The translations under genes were made by a program, and so were the position numbers. The notes beneath the pieces were generated by a model. That model worked only from the letters and a program-made list of their open reading frames with translations. It was not told where the DNA came from and searched no databases. Source: Mixophyes australis (taxonomy: Eukaryota; Chordata; Amphibia; Anura; Limnodynastidae). Taken from it: DNA of 64,000 nucleotides. The DNA is taken from positions 391,728,783 to 391,792,782 of the forward strand of contig JAVHZZ010000001.1 of assembly GCA_036250195.1 (NCBI GenBank). The letters are read 5' to 3'. This document shows positions 31,854 through 44,525 of the stretch, in pieces. Numbering within the stretch: the first letter of the stretch is position 1; every line of letters starts with the position of its first letter.

Positions 31854-32510
31854 TTTCTGCAGTGAAGTGAGTGGTGCCCCAGAGGGGGGTCTATCACAGG
31901 TAAAAGTTAGGGTAAGCAAGTTTCCAAACAAAAAGTGTAATTACACTATGTACCACCAGGTAAATGTGTACACCATATCAATCTCTCTGTATTTCTGACA
32001 CAAAATTCAACTGTTACCAGTAAAATGTGCAATTTATTTTATACAGAAGAGGCTGCAATTTGTGTTCTTTGCCTGTTATATTACTTGATCCTTTAAAGTC
32101 TATTAAATCTGTTGAAAGAAGTCAATTACATTGTAAATTGGAATTGTTAATTAAAGATCAAAGGATTAAGAGTGTATGTGTGGAGAATAAAAAGTGATAA
32201 GCAATCTATGCTCTATGCCCAGTGAAATATTTATTTAGTTTTGCGAAAATGCAAAATACCTGTATGTAACTCAATTGCTTGGTCTATATTGTTTACTATT
32301 AAAAAAGATAGATGTGATTGTTTTATTGTATTTGAGGTTATCTTCATTAAAAAGATAATTAGTCAATTTAATGCTTTTGCAGCTCTTGACAGTAATTAGC
32401 TGGGGTAAGTTGGAAGAGGGAAGTGCGTGTTCAGAGCTGTACAGGGCAGCATATGACAGAGAGAATCACTTACTTGTGCGCAGCTTTGTGCCCAAGCTTC
32501 TATATACCAT
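31854..32510. other. Unannotated intronic sequence
   Basis: Nothing recognised. Confidence 0.4.
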
Positions 32511-32748
32511 GGGGCTTATTTATTAAGGATCGCTTTTTCAAAATCGCTGCTTTTCTGCAATTTTTCCTCTATATTTAAAACGGCAAGTTTATTCAATGCA
32601 AAACCCATGGTGTTGGGTTTGAACACTCCGGGTTTTGCATTTAATAAACTTAGTTAGTCTTGGAGGAAAAAAAAAAAAAAAAATCGGCAGAAAATCGGCG
32701 ATTTTGAAAAACAAAAAAAAACAAAACAATCCTTGATTAATAAACTCC
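32511..32748. mobile_element. MITE with TTATTAAGGAT ends
   Basis: The ends GGGGCTTATTTATTAAGGATC and ATCCTTGATTAATAAACTCC are inverted, and the second pair AAAATCGC/GCGATTTTGA lies just inside. The middle is itself a hairpin (AAGTTTATTCAATGCAAAACC with GGTTTTGCATTTAATAAACTT). Noncoding, 238 bp. Confidence 0.75.
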
Positions 32749-35700
32749 TATGTTTACTCTATGTTCCAGAAAGGCCTCATGTACTTATCTTTTTGTTTAA
32801 TGTCTTTTCCATTTATATCTTGTTTTATTTCATGCAATATGCCCGTGTCTCTAGCATGCAAAGAACTGGTAGGAGACAAATTTTGTAACACTCAAGTAAT
32901 ATAAAAACAAGCTAGAATCAATAAAATTATATATGGCTATAACAATTAGTACTCTCAATACTGTACTTTTCTGTAATGAAATAATCAATTTCAGCAATTT
33001 TACTTAGATATGCATATATTGTATTATAAAATATTTATAATATCATATATGTGAAAATATTAGAAAAATCAATGTTACAGAAGTCAGCTGTAAAAAATAC
33101 AATCAGTTTATTTATGAGTAATTTCTGTACAACAAAGTAAGTATAATTTTCATGTAATTCCCAAATAACATAGTAAAGATGAGCGTGCAGACTTAGAGTC
33201 ATAGCCACATACAGTATCAAAATAATATAGATGTGCATGACATTAAATCCCCATAAAACCAATCATCACCTTTTAATTATATTTCATACATATCTATGCA
33301 CTGTTTAAGAAGGCATTATTTTGCTTTAAATACGCAGTACAATATAATGACACAGATTATACTGTTCTAAGAAAATGCCTTGAAGGACATAATACAGAAA
33401 TTTTAGTTACTTACAGAAAGTGTTTTCTGAATTCAGTGCTTTGCTGAATACATTATCAATATTAGGCATGTAAATCTTATCTTAATAATGTATATGGTCG
33501 TTTGAAATGTAGACACAGGTGTTTACGTACCCTGGCAGAAGTTGCCATATTGGGAATAATTTTGGCTCTTGTGAGTCACAATGAAGTGAGGAAAGTAAAA
33601 GATTGATATGCTCGTGGTTTATGAAGGAACATATTCAATTTCAAATATCATGATGTTCTGCCAAAATATGGAAACCTTTAGTTGTATGTTTGTTAACCTT
33701 ACAAAGCCATATATCATATAGGAAAGAGCAATAGAAAATGAATTTTTACATGAAACAAAAACCATAGAAGTGGGAATTTACAATGATGAACGCTTATTCA
33801 TGAAATAGCAAAGATGATGGTGTCACTTCAACTATGCAGACTCTCAAAGGGAACTTACAGGAGACTGCAATACTAAATGTATCACTTATGACAGAGATAT
33901 GTCCAATTTTAATTTGGTGAAGTCATAAATACCTGCAAAAGGCAGGTAACTTTGTGGTTCGCTGAACTTGCAGTGCTAACCCGGAGGTGTGCAGAATGTG
34001 ATTGGACCACAAAACAGTGATCTACAGAACATTGCCAGTAACACTTTTTCTGTACTCACTGCATACAAATGCCAAATAGACTACAGTGTCTTCTGCTCTT
34101 TCTAGCATTTAGAACAAAAATGCAGTAATTACTGAAAGCATGTTCCTCATAGTCAAGAATAGATCACTATCTTGAGGTGCACATAAGAAGCGTAGAGAGA
34201 GCATCACAAGACAGGTGGATGCCTATTCAGCAGGAAGGAGCAAAAACTCTGCTGCTGCCTTATCATGCATTCTCCTCTGCATTTCCCAGTAGACAGTGTT
34301 TTCATTTCCATTTTTGTAGCAAATGTACTAAGCAAAATCATATGTCCCTGGCCCAAATCACAGCCATTGTGTGTGCAGGAGACCAACATATTTCTCAATG
34401 GACTTGCACAAAGCTATATGCAGTATTATTGAAGAGAGAGGGGGAGAGTGACCACTATCACACTTCAAGTAGCAGTTCCAAAAGGTCATGCAGCTATGTT
34501 ATTTATGGCCCTAGCAGTTTGCTGGTACAAAGACCCTCTGTTTCACCACACTGGGCAGTACCAGATGTCCATTTATTATTCAGAGCCCAGCAAATCTGGT
34601 CTTTAATCTCTGCTTTTCCCTACCCATTATAATCTTTTTAGCTTTCAGGTTGAAGCAGGAAGAATTCCTACTGAGTATGAATACATTCCTGCAAGGAATA
34701 TGGAACCTACATAGATGGACAGTTATTACACCTACTTAATGCAACCCAAGAAACATGATACCTCATTTCTTGATTTCCCTGCCCATTATAATCTAAACAC
34801 TACCCCTTAAGACTGTCATGGTCAATTTATTTAACTAATAAAGTTGAAGTTCTACCTATGATAGGTTTCAATAAATAATCCTGCTTCTGTGTGTGATTCT
34901 GTTTTAAACAGTCCAAGTAAGATTTTTATATACAAATTAGAAAAAAAATATATGGGGGCTGGGTATTTTATCCTCTCTATTCAATGACACAGATCACTGT
35001 TGCCACCCACACTTCCAAAAGGTCAAAATGATGAGTGATATAAGATGCTGCACTTTTCCACACCTTACATGACACATTAGTTTGATTTTTAAATTTGAAG
35101 AGAAGTGCATGTTCCAATAGAGGCTGTGCCTTCATGCTGATATTTATATCATGCCAAGTTCAATCCTAATCCCAGTCTTCAAATCATTAAAGCCACTGCT
35201 TTATTACTGCCTACCCTACTCCAAAAGTACATCCTTCATAACTATCCTAATCTCCATTCTGAGCTACATTTTCTCCTCTTGTCACAGCTTTGCCCTTTTC
35301 CCACTAGATTGTAAACTCTGTCATTAGTGAGCCAATCCCTAACCTCCCAAATAAAGTGCATTTATTTTGTCCCTGTTATACACATTCTCATGCTCTCCGG
35401 CACTGTGGTGCTTATAAATCAACAAACCAGCAAGCACAGACCAAAGTGCAGGCTTCCAGCTTTACCCATATATAATTTGTGCAGGTCTTGCCCATGGCTC
35501 CAATATTAATTATACAATAAGAGCCAAGACACTGGCAGTCAGACAAAGGAACAAGTTCTAATATAGCAGTGGTTTTTTATCACAGAACGGCCAAAGTTGT
35601 CAATGTTAGCTCTGTCCCGTCCTTAGGTAACAGTTACAAGAGGTTGTACATTGTGCACTTAAGCGGTTCTGGAATAAAACTACTATGGTAAAACTTGTTC

Positions 35701-37370
35701 AATCATCTGAGTAGAGAGTCCCTGGTTCTTTTTGTGCCTTACAAATCAACAACACTAATAATGGTTCATACTTGAACCAAACCATAGAACAGCTAATCCC
35801 TCTATTTGCATCCCCTGCAAGTATTATGTACATGTAATTAGTGTTTCCAGACCTAGCATTGAGCATTGTGAACTGCAGTTACTGTTCACGCTACTAGAAC
35901 CACTTTTTCTACTCTAGGAAACTAGAGCTGCAATTTGGCCTATTACATACGGTCCCAGAAAGCCTCTAAGCCAGGTTCACTCATCCATCTATCCATCCCT
36001 TTTCTCTCTGTTCTTTACCCCAAATAGGCCCTTCATACACATCAATGTAAACTCTCCACAACACCCGGAGTTCTGTGAAATCATTTAAGGCTAACTTTGG
36101 GATTACATACTTGCGGTGATTATTTTTGGAAATTCCAATTTACTATGTAGCATATTTATTTTGCACCCTTCTTACACTGCACCCCTTGCTTTTTACTGTT
36201 CTGTAACAATAGTCCTCCATACTGGGAGTTTCTGGCGAGAGCAGTGTTGGCTGTGGTAATTATAATAATTATAATAGCACTTAGCAACACTGAATATTGT
36301 CTCTGTAAGCATTAAATGTTGGAACCATTAGAATCACACCACACACCATTTAGCGCTCACAGCAACAGCTCTGATGTCCAGAGATGGGGCTGCTGTCTAG
36401 AGATCACCCTGCAGCAGAAGTCATTCCTGTAATCACACTTTTTTTTTTTGCTTGGTGACTAGGATTTGCCCAGCACTAGAAGCACAAAGGCCATGGGGCT
36501 TTCTCCGCCATGTTAATTAATTTCCAATGGTTTGTACTCCAGCCAATCACAGAATAGCTAACTGCACAATTTACATCTCCTATAAAGTTATATGTAAATA
36601 TATTTTACAGTATGTATATTATAATACATAAGGTATAAAACATTATCTATTGTAAAACTATAGGGTCATTAGAATTACAAAGAAGTTTTGTGACTAAATG
36701 AAAACATGAGGCCACAGAAATCCAAGGTGACTTTTAATAATGATAATTTAAAGTAGGGATTATATGATTCCTTATAATACACAAGGTTTCCCAATAAATA
36801 CTGAAGTGATGACCTCAGAACTCACAGATTATATAGATATTTATAGGAGTTTATATATTAGTTATTAGTGCACTTTTCATACTTATTTGATTCTGACAGA
36901 ATATGATGTCCAGTCTGATTGATCTGATGATGACCTAACTTGGACATTGTATATACGTCTCAAATTCACTACAATTTGAATTTGGTGGATGCCATAAAGC
37001 AACACTGACAAACATTTGTTTCAGATGAAAATAAAATAAGACATAAACAGCTTAAATAAATAACAAGATATGGCAGGTTCTCCATGTTTTATAAAATAAA
37101 TGCCAAAACCAAGAAATTCAGATGCTATTATGAGTTCATAGATGAACCAATGCCCAGAAATTAAACACAATTGCACAGAAACTCAGATCTGTACATATAT
37201 GACACTTATTACTTGAGAGGCAGAACAGTGGAGGGAAGGAACAGACTAACATAGGCCATGTACAGTAACGGCATGTTCACATCCTGGGTTTATTGCTACT
37301 ATGCTTGATTTCAGCCATATGGTACAGGGCAGGTGTAAATGGCAGATGATAGTGATGACCAACACAGCAT
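32749..37370. other. Long AT-rich stretch without recognised features
   Basis: About 4.6 kb with no repeat family I recognise and no exon-like frame. The 151-codon frame at 34177-34632 has neither a domain nor convincing splice sites. It is ordinary unique intron sequence or very old repeats. Confidence 0.45.
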
Positions 37371-37705
37371 TTTCATCATCATCATTTATTTATATAGCGC
37401 CACTAATTCCGCAGCGCTGTACAGAGAACTCACTCACATCAGTCCCTGCCCCATTGGGACTTACAGTCTAAATTCCCTAACACACAGACAGACACACAGA
37501 CTAGGGTTAATTTGTTAGCAGCCAATTAACCTACCAGTATGTTTTTTTTGGGAGTGTGGGAGGAAACCGGAGCACCTGGAGGAAACCCACGCAAACACGG
37601 GGAGAACATACAAACTCCTCACAGATAAGGCCATGGTCGGGAATTGAACTCATGACCGCAGTGCTGTAAGGCAGAAGTGCTAACCACGTAGCCACCGTGC
37701 TGCCC
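37371..37705 (-). mobile_element. V-SINE, near-complete copy
   Basis: The minus strand runs from GGGCAGCACGGTGGCTACG with a GTGGTTAGCACTTCTGCC-type head (here CGTGGTTAGCAC), a B box GAGTTCAATTCCC, the core GTTTGCGTGGGTTTCCTCC, and the tail TGTACAGCGCTGCGGAATTA / GGCGCTATATAAATAAATG with ATGATG at the end. It is among the least diverged SINE copies here. Confidence 0.92.
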
Positions 37706-38589
37706 ATTTTCTTTGTTTACTACTTTTCATGCATTCGTCTCAATAGCCAGAACAGAAAAACCTGTACACATAGAAGATTTATTCTCAATAGGCATTGTAT
37801 ACACTGTACGCATTGAACGGCTATTTAGTTATTTTTTAAAAAAAATTGATGAAACAACAAAAAACAAAACTCAAATATATGGATTATATTTGATAAAAAA
37901 CACAAATGTGTTAGTTGTTTTTTCAGCTGGTTTGTTACTACATTGTTAGCAGTTAATATTTTAATTTATGATCACATAAAAGGTACGCGTGTTTTGATGT
38001 GAAAAGTAAATACGAAGGTGGTAAACAAAGTGCAAATGCTCCTAAAATATACTTCAGCCTGTATGTGTGTATATATTCTTATGGAAAGTACGCACTGTTT
38101 ATACAGAGTGTATTTCCTCCCCTATCCAAATTGTAATGCATCACTTTTATTTGAATACGACGCAACTACTTTAAAGTAAATTAAACCCACTTTGCGTTTC
38201 ATTTGCTTTCATTCTAAATCAAGCCTAAAGACTTTATTTTCATTCTCTGAACTCTATAACGTGTGTCCTGATTCTATTTAAAATAGACGTCTGCATTGGT
38301 GGACTGCACAACTCTACGTTTCAAGGGTCAGTTACAGCCTGGTGTTTTATATTGTCCTGATTAAACATCATCCTTCTCCCTTCTCGATCGTAGATGGTAT
38401 TTGTACCAAGAGATTTAATGACACATGTTAAATTATCATCCCTCATTCCTTGTATTAGTAAGCAGAGAAACATTTTTGCAACCTAATATAAATATGTTAG
38501 ATAGATGCAATGCCTCTTTTGCATCAAAAGAGAAAAACACACACATTTAAACAAGTAATATTCGTTTTAAGTGGTTGTTTTTGCTCCAT
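37706..38589. other. Unannotated intronic sequence
   Basis: No supported feature; the short frame at 37713-37949 is AT-driven. Confidence 0.4.
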
Positions 38590-38939
38590 GTTGATATTAG
38601 TCAATTAATAGATGAGCATTATATTTACCGTTAATTACTTTACCTCTTGATAATACATGGCAGTCATTACAAAGGGTTAGTTCTCTTCTAGCCTTAGGTA
38701 GAAACCTGAAACTAGAAACTAGAAAAGCCCCCAGACATATAGTGCAGCTCCTCCTCTTCCCCTGTGTCTTTAAATGACTTCCCAAGCTGTTCCTAAAATA
38801 TAAAAGCATAAACATATTGAACAACATGTGTGGGAATATTGAGCTGCCATGGAATATCTTGAGTAAAATGAATTAACGGTACATATCGTTTGCTTATTTC
38901 CTCTTCAATCCTCCATAACAGCCTTTACATAACCAAGAC

Positions 38940-39700
38940 AATTTTATTAAGTAGCTGTGTGGAGAACATGTCTCCCAAACTGTGCATCAGCATATGACAT
39001 TACATCCAGTAGGTAACATGTAACTACGAATATGAATAGATGACCATCCAGCCGCTGTGTAGAGATCTCCTTTTGAGTCCTGAGCCCTATGTGCCCAAGA
39101 AATTTCCAATGCTCTTATCAAATGAGCTTCCAGGATTTATTTGTGTCTCTTATATGCCTGTGTAAAGACTTCTCTGATCCATTTCAAGATAGTCTGTCTG
39201 GATGGGACACACCCTGTCCTGGGTCCTGTCGGGATCACAAACACTTGTTCTTGTTTTGTGTTACTAAATCCTTACCCAGAACATAAATACCCAGATATGG
39301 CTCTGACTAAATCCAATGTACGTAGCTTCATTTCTTTATCAATAGCTGGTTGCAAACAAAAGTATGACAATATGATTTCTTGAGTAACATGAAAAGTGGA
39401 CTCCACTTAAGCTTAATTAGTCCTTAGTACTACTTTATCTGTGTAGACATTCAAAAAGCTCTTTGCACCTCAAAGTCTGTAGTTTTCCAATTCTGCAGGC
39501 AGAGGTACTTGCCACTAGGAATACAACCTCTTATAAAGGCTCAAAGGATTCAGACATCAGAGTGTTGAGAACTAAATTGAGATTCCCTGGTGCCACAAAG
39601 AACTTGATACTAGGACGAACTTTCTTCACTGTTTGAAACAAAAATGGATTGTATGGTCTTCTGATGCTAACCAAAGACCACTGAAGAGTTCTTTTTTTCT
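38940..39700 (-). pseudogene. DIRS tyrosine recombinase remnant
   Basis: Minus-strand fragments give LNLVLNTLMSESFEPL, then FLVASTSACRIGKLQTL (region of the first catalytic Arg), then RTLDLVRAISGYL, QTILKWIREVFTQAY, and an H-x2-R block AHLIRALEISWA. These are the usual landmarks of DIRS-type recombinases in the right order. In-frame stops occur (for example after FEPL), so it is inactive. The enzyme would join circular DNA copies to the genome without an integrase. Confidence 0.75.
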
Positions 39701-39894
39701 TGCGTGTAGAAGAGTATCAAATCCCCATCTGTGTGTATTCCTTTATTTCTGCCATTAAAGATAGGCCTTCTACATTTGGATGAAGAAATGGGCCCTGGTA
39801 TAGATGGTCAAGACAAAGAGGTAGAGGCCACAGTTGCAACCGAAACATATGCAAAGCTACTGCAAACCAATGTGGCCAGTCTGGAAGGATTATA

Positions 39895-40120
39895 AGGACT
39901 TATGCTCTTTTGATATTATTTAGGGTGCGAGTAATGAGAGCAAACAGACATAGTTGACAGGTACATGGGTTTGCCAGAGCATCTATTGACTGAGTTACTG
40001 GAACTTTGGGGTCAGAGGAAAACCTGACCCCAAAGTTGTGATTTGTTGCGGTCACATCTACTTGAAGGAGGCTGAACTTTCTTGTTGGCAGCTGGAATAT
40101 TTCCTGGAGCAAAGTTCACT
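39895..40120 (-). pseudogene. DIRS RNase H C-terminal remnant
   Basis: The minus-strand frame contains DVTATNHNFGVRFSSDPKVP followed by a short stretch ending IDAL, which fits the end of DIRS RNase H, where an invariant Asp precedes a variable 'F-S--P-P---A-DAL' stretch. It lies between the RT and recombinase pieces. Confidence 0.6.
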
Positions 40121-40369
40121 CTCCTGAATGAACTTTTTTTTGGCTGCGGTAATCGGCTATGAAATTCTGTCTGCCTGCCACATGAAGGCCAAGAGTAACC
40201 CAAGGTTTTTTTTCTGCCCACGACATGACTTTTGCTACTGCTGCCCCCATGGTCATGTTCCTGGCCTCTCCTTGGCAATTTATGAAGGAGACTGTAGAAA
40301 TGTTATCTGCTATGGTGGCACTAGCTGACTCTTTTCCTTATTTATTAATTATTAATCAAGGCATGCCAC

Positions 40370-40625
40370 TAAGATGTCATCCAAATACAGTTGGAGAGTG
40401 ATCCCGTTTCCGCAATTCTGTCACCAGTGCAATTAATTCCTTGGTGAAAGTTCTTGGGGATGTTGCCAGATCAAAGGGGAGAGAGGTGAAATGGAAATAC
40501 TGTCCCAAAACCTGAGGTTTCTCTGTTGATGAACTGCAATAGGAATATGAAAGTAAGCGTCCTGATGTTCAATGGATATAAGAACACCCCTTAGCTTATA
40601 GCACTGAGAATTGAATTTACAGATT
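40370..40625 (-). pseudogene. DIRS reverse transcriptase remnant
   Basis: One minus-strand frame reads EHQDAYFHIPIAVHQQ then NLRF, and after a frameshift the adjacent frame reads SLPFDLATSPRTFTKEL. These are the fingers/palm blocks 'DAYFHIPI---H--FLRF' and 'LPFGL--APR-FTK' of DIRS and related retrotransposon RTs. The catalytic box further down was not recovered. Confidence 0.78.
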
Positions 40626-40814
40626 CCACATGGACAAAGTGGTTGAGCCTTCAGAAGTCCAGAACAGTAAGGAAAGCCCCTAAAGATTTCTTACATCTTT
40701 GCAGTGTTTGTGAGATGAGGAGGATGGTAAATACATCACATATCAATCCTGCAGTAGGTGGTTAGATTTACCAATAGAAAACTTGTGAATCATGGAGGCA
40801 TATTGAAGAAAGCC

Positions 40815-40980
40815 TGAACACTGCGGCTACGCATTTTCTTTGTTATTATGGTACCGCTACATTGCGGATTTTCCTTCCCAACCGCATGGGAGCGAAGGGA
40901 AATCCGCAATGTTGCAGTAATGCGAAGTGCCTTCGGGTCCGTTCCGGAGGCACTTCGCGCCTAATTGAATTTGCCCCATG
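40815..40980. mobile_element. MITE with internal hairpins
   Basis: The right end CTAATTGAATTTGCCCC is typical of frog Harbinger-like MITEs; a matching left end was not found. Two strong hairpins are inside: ATTGCGGATTTTCCTTCCC with GAAGGGAAATCCGCAAT, and GCGAAGTGCCTTCGGG with CCGGAGGCACTTCGC. CpG content is higher than in the surroundings. Confidence 0.6.
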
Positions 40981-41139
40981 GTGTCTAGTTTATCACTGAA
41001 GAGCAAAAAGCCTTCATCACTAAACTATCACTAGACTATTTTTATATTGATCGTATTGCTGTCCATGGACCAGTTCTAGCAAACACTGTTGAAGCTATAG
41101 TTCTGGCTTAAAACTTAATGGTATTCAACAATGCCTCCG

Positions 41140-41645
41140 AAAGGAATTCAATTCATTTCTACATTACTTCAATGCTACATTGCTTCAATATTATCTACTA
41201 ATATTTTTCTGGACATCTGTATGAAGAGTATCATCCCACAATCGGAGTGCTCTAACCTCTGAAGCCATAGCTACCCCTGATTTCAAGGTAATTCCAGAAT
41301 AAATATCAAGCTTTCTAAAACAAATTTCCATCTTCCTATCCATAGGATCTCTTCGCAGACCACCTATTTCTAAAGAAATGGTCCTGATTGATAAACTAGC
41401 TACTGCTATGTCTACTTTTGGAACTAAACTCCATTTCTGTGCCTCTTAATCACTAAAAGGATACATTCTAACTGTTTCCGGATAGACTGACATTTCACCA
41501 CTTGATCCCATTTTTTATTCATTAAAGCCTTTACTACCTAGTACATGGGAAAAAGTCTTCTTTTACTACAATCTTCAAAGAGGGACTTTCTATGGAACAG
41601 GGAACACTGATAATAGCGGTTCTTAGTTCCTCTCTGCCTGGTCCT
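41140..41645 (-). pseudogene. DIRS gag-like remnant
   Basis: A minus-strand stretch contains PKVDIAVASLSIRTISLE, then DPMDRKMEICFRK and a VAMASEVRALRLW block. This matches the layout 'P-VD-AVA-L...DPMDRK-E---...A----V-RA---W' of the first ORF of vertebrate DIRS elements. A stop lies upstream of the PKVD block. Function is lost. Confidence 0.65.
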
Positions 41646-41700
41646 TCATGTTAGCGTCATTTATCCCCCCGCATGTGATGCTCAGCATCACATGAGTCAT

Positions 41701-43110
41701 GTGATGCTCATGCATGTGCAAAGCCCCTGTGTCAGTGCACACCATTTTGAAATTTGCATTCAAAATTCCACTGCTTTGCACCATGTTTGCTACCATTTTT
41801 CTTTATTTATTATATGCCGTCTAGACAGTATGTAAATCTGGACACGCATGCTGTGATACAGTCGCCTAAATTTGGCAACTGGCCCACTACTGCAGCTGTG
41901 ACATCCCAAAACAAGCTTAGTGCCTCATAATAATGTAGTAGAAAATTGGTCAGACCATTGTCAGGCATCTAGTCAGAATATATTTGGACTGTGTGCACAG
42001 TCATCTTTTAATAACACTAAAATATGCTGGAGGTGATCTAGTCACTGGCCAGAGTGCCGAGTGTCCAGATCTCACTGAATTTGGCCATCCAGGCAGTAAT
42101 CCTGTTACTTGGTACTGCTGTATAGCGACACAATCAGCCTGTTTATGGCTGGCATTACAGAAATGCTGGCAAATATTGGTAAGTTTTTCCAATACACGTG
42201 AAGCAGCAGTTAAAAAGGCCAATAACAGTACAGGATTTCTAGATCTCCTCAAAGAAACGCAGGTGAAATACTAATAGTCACAATTAACCCCTTCATGCAT
42301 TACATTTTTTTTTAGAAGCATTATGTATGGAGATGCCAGAACGCAAATTGACATATTTAAATATCATAATGGAGATTTGGACATCATGCTCCTGTGGGAT
42401 TTAGCTGTTAATGACAGCCAGTGGGCACAATGATAAAGCCAGAAACGATCAAAGTTCATAGCATTAGAGTGCTTTCACAGTGTGCTGGAAGTTCCTGGTA
42501 ATGTTACAGTGAGAGACAGGCACCAAATTTGCTTTTGATTGCTGAATCTGCTATCCCATGCAATGTACAGCGAAGAATATTCTTGTGAACATGAAAATAA
42601 TAGAAAATGTTCCTTAGGTCACCAGGTTAGTGATAAAATAAGGGATACCTATTTCAGTGGTTAACTACAGGTATTCTAATAAGAGCTAGACAAGTTTCAG
42701 TATAATCTTCTTGAATTTCTCCAAGTCTATAAAAAAGGCTGTGGAATGAATTATGGAAAAGTTATTTTTTTGTCTATTTTACCCCATCTAAAACATGTGA
42801 AATAAAAACTATTTCAATATACTGCCAAAACAGAACCTATATATCCTTAGAACTAGCAGAGGATTGTACATACACCCATGGTGTACTGTTCTTTACTCTG
42901 CTCATCTGAATGCGAATGCTGCTTGCACAGAACAAAAAAAGAATGTCCAAAGATCTCAATAGAATAACACATCGCCAGTATAGTACTTTTGGTATTTTTA
43001 TCAAAAGCCTTCTGAACCAAACTAACAAGCGGCATTTAATGCCTGTGATGTGTTTCATTAAAGTACTACTAATAATGATAGGGGCCAGTTATGGAAATAG
43101 GTACTGAGAG
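41701..43110. other. Unannotated intronic sequence
   Basis: No supported feature. The complementary open frames at 41984-42274 cover each other on both strands and have no domain. Confidence 0.4.
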
Positions 43111-43268
43111 CAGGGGAGGGCTGGCAAATGTTTGCCCAGGGGGAAAGACTTGACTCAGCAGCCTATTTTATAGGGGGAAAAAATGTAGGTAGCCCTGTGA
43201 CCCAGTCCAAGTTAGCACACTAAGGGACCAGCTCAGGGGCAGATGACCCCTAGCCAAGCCTGCCCCTG
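43111..43268. mobile_element. Small hAT-like MITE
   Basis: The ends CAGGGGAGGGCTGGCAAATG and AGCCAAGCCTGCCCCTG are imperfect inverted repeats starting CAGGGG. The flanking 8-mers ACTGAGAG and ACAGGAAG agree only partly, so a target duplication is not proven. Confidence 0.5.
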
Positions 43269-44276
43269 ACAGGAAGCCACCACCCATTACCTACTTAAAC
43301 TGAGAATATTAATCAAAAGCTCCATAATCATTACAGCCAAGAAACTATTAAAGAAGCCAACTGGGAGTCTTAAACCATGCAAATTGCAGGCTGCTTGCCT
43401 TCAATAATACTAACCAGCTTCTCGCAAGCCATTCGGGAATTTATTTTGGAATGGGCCATAGTAAATGGAGTAAGTTTTCAGCAATTGCTTGACTATGATC
43501 TACCGAGCAACTCATATGATATACAGGAACAATTTTCCAGCAAATTTATTAAGTCTCCCAAGCAGCTCACTTAAAAGAGACAAAGGTGCCAACTAAATGG
43601 CCCTAACATCCTAGAAGCAATATTGGTTAGTTGCCAAGAGTGAATTTGTGGATCCTGACTGGTGTTTGATACTATAAATAAACTAAGGTAGTAGGATGTC
43701 TCCTTGACTACAGTGCAACTCAAGATGCCTTGCTCCACATCTCTCTGTATACGTATATATAAGCAAGGCACTCATGGGTCTTTCTTCATCAATAAATTTG
43801 AAGCATGCCAATGGGGACCTATTCTGGTTAGCATACCGTGGTAAACTACCCCCTTTTACACAAATATAATATACATATATTAGCCTAAATCACCATACCA
43901 CACTTCTAACGCCCCTCTCCACCAACACTCTGCTTTAAATAACTAAGTACTGAATTACTTATATAAAGCATCCATTTAGTAAAATAAGTCAAATAGGTCC
44001 CAGTACCACAATAGAAGATAAATACTTATGAGCAAGGCTAATTTGTTGGCATAAGTTTTAAATCAGAGCACAAAGACAGAACGGACTATATTTTATAAGT
44101 AATCTGAGCTTGTGTAATAGTGCTTCTACAAAATATTATAAAATGACATACAGTAAGTAAATGTTTAGAATACAGACCTCCTGCAAGTTTGGAAAACTAA
44201 GTATGGTATGTTATCTTGTTACCTCCAAATTGAAATACAATTATAAGATTCACTTACAACCTATCTTGCTTTTATG
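43269..44276. other. Unannotated intronic sequence
   Basis: Nothing recognised beyond ordinary AT-rich sequence. Confidence 0.4.
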
Positions 44277-44355
44277 GTGTAGGGCGGCGGTTCCCAAAGT
44301 GTGCGCCGCGGCTCCCAGGGGTGCCGCGGCGCTGTCACTGGGGTGCCGCAGGGCC

Positions 44356-44520
44356 AGCCATAGAAAAAAGAAAGAACACAAAAACTCAGCATCCACCTCT
44401 CTCCCGCAGCTGTCACTGAATATCAACGTCAGTGACAGCTGCGGGAGAGAGGTGGATGCTGGGTCCCGAAGCCGCGCGGATTGGTTAGTTTTTGTGTTCT
44501 TTCTTTTTTCTATGGCTGGC
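44356..44520. repeat. Near-perfect hairpin in MITE copy 2
   Basis: The left arm from GCCAGCCATAGAAAAAAGAA through CTCTCTCCCGCAGCTGTCAC is mirrored by GTGACAGCTGCGGGAGAG through TTTTTTCTATGGCTGGC, around a core near 44420. The right arm has about 20 extra bases (TCCCGAAGCCGCGCGGATTG) that the left arm lacks. A transcript would form a long double-stranded RNA stem. Confidence 0.9.
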
Positions 44521-44525
44521 ACGGG

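Larger units (their letters stand above)
38590..41700 (-). mobile_element. Decayed DIRS-like (tyrosine recombinase) retrotransposon
   Basis: On the minus strand a gag-like block, a reverse transcriptase, an RNase H end and a tyrosine recombinase follow each other in DIRS order over about 3 kb. All are broken by stops and frameshifts. The outer limits are estimates: the left follows from a typical noncoding 3' stretch and the right from loss of gag similarity. No target duplication was found, as expected for DIRS elements, which integrate by recombinase. A MITE (40815-40980) interrupts it between gag and RT. Confidence 0.75.

Noticed and set aside
33035..34632. Possible exons in the 33-35 kb interval
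   Set aside because: Frames lack domains, convincing splice sites and any codon pattern; expected by chance in AT-rich DNA.
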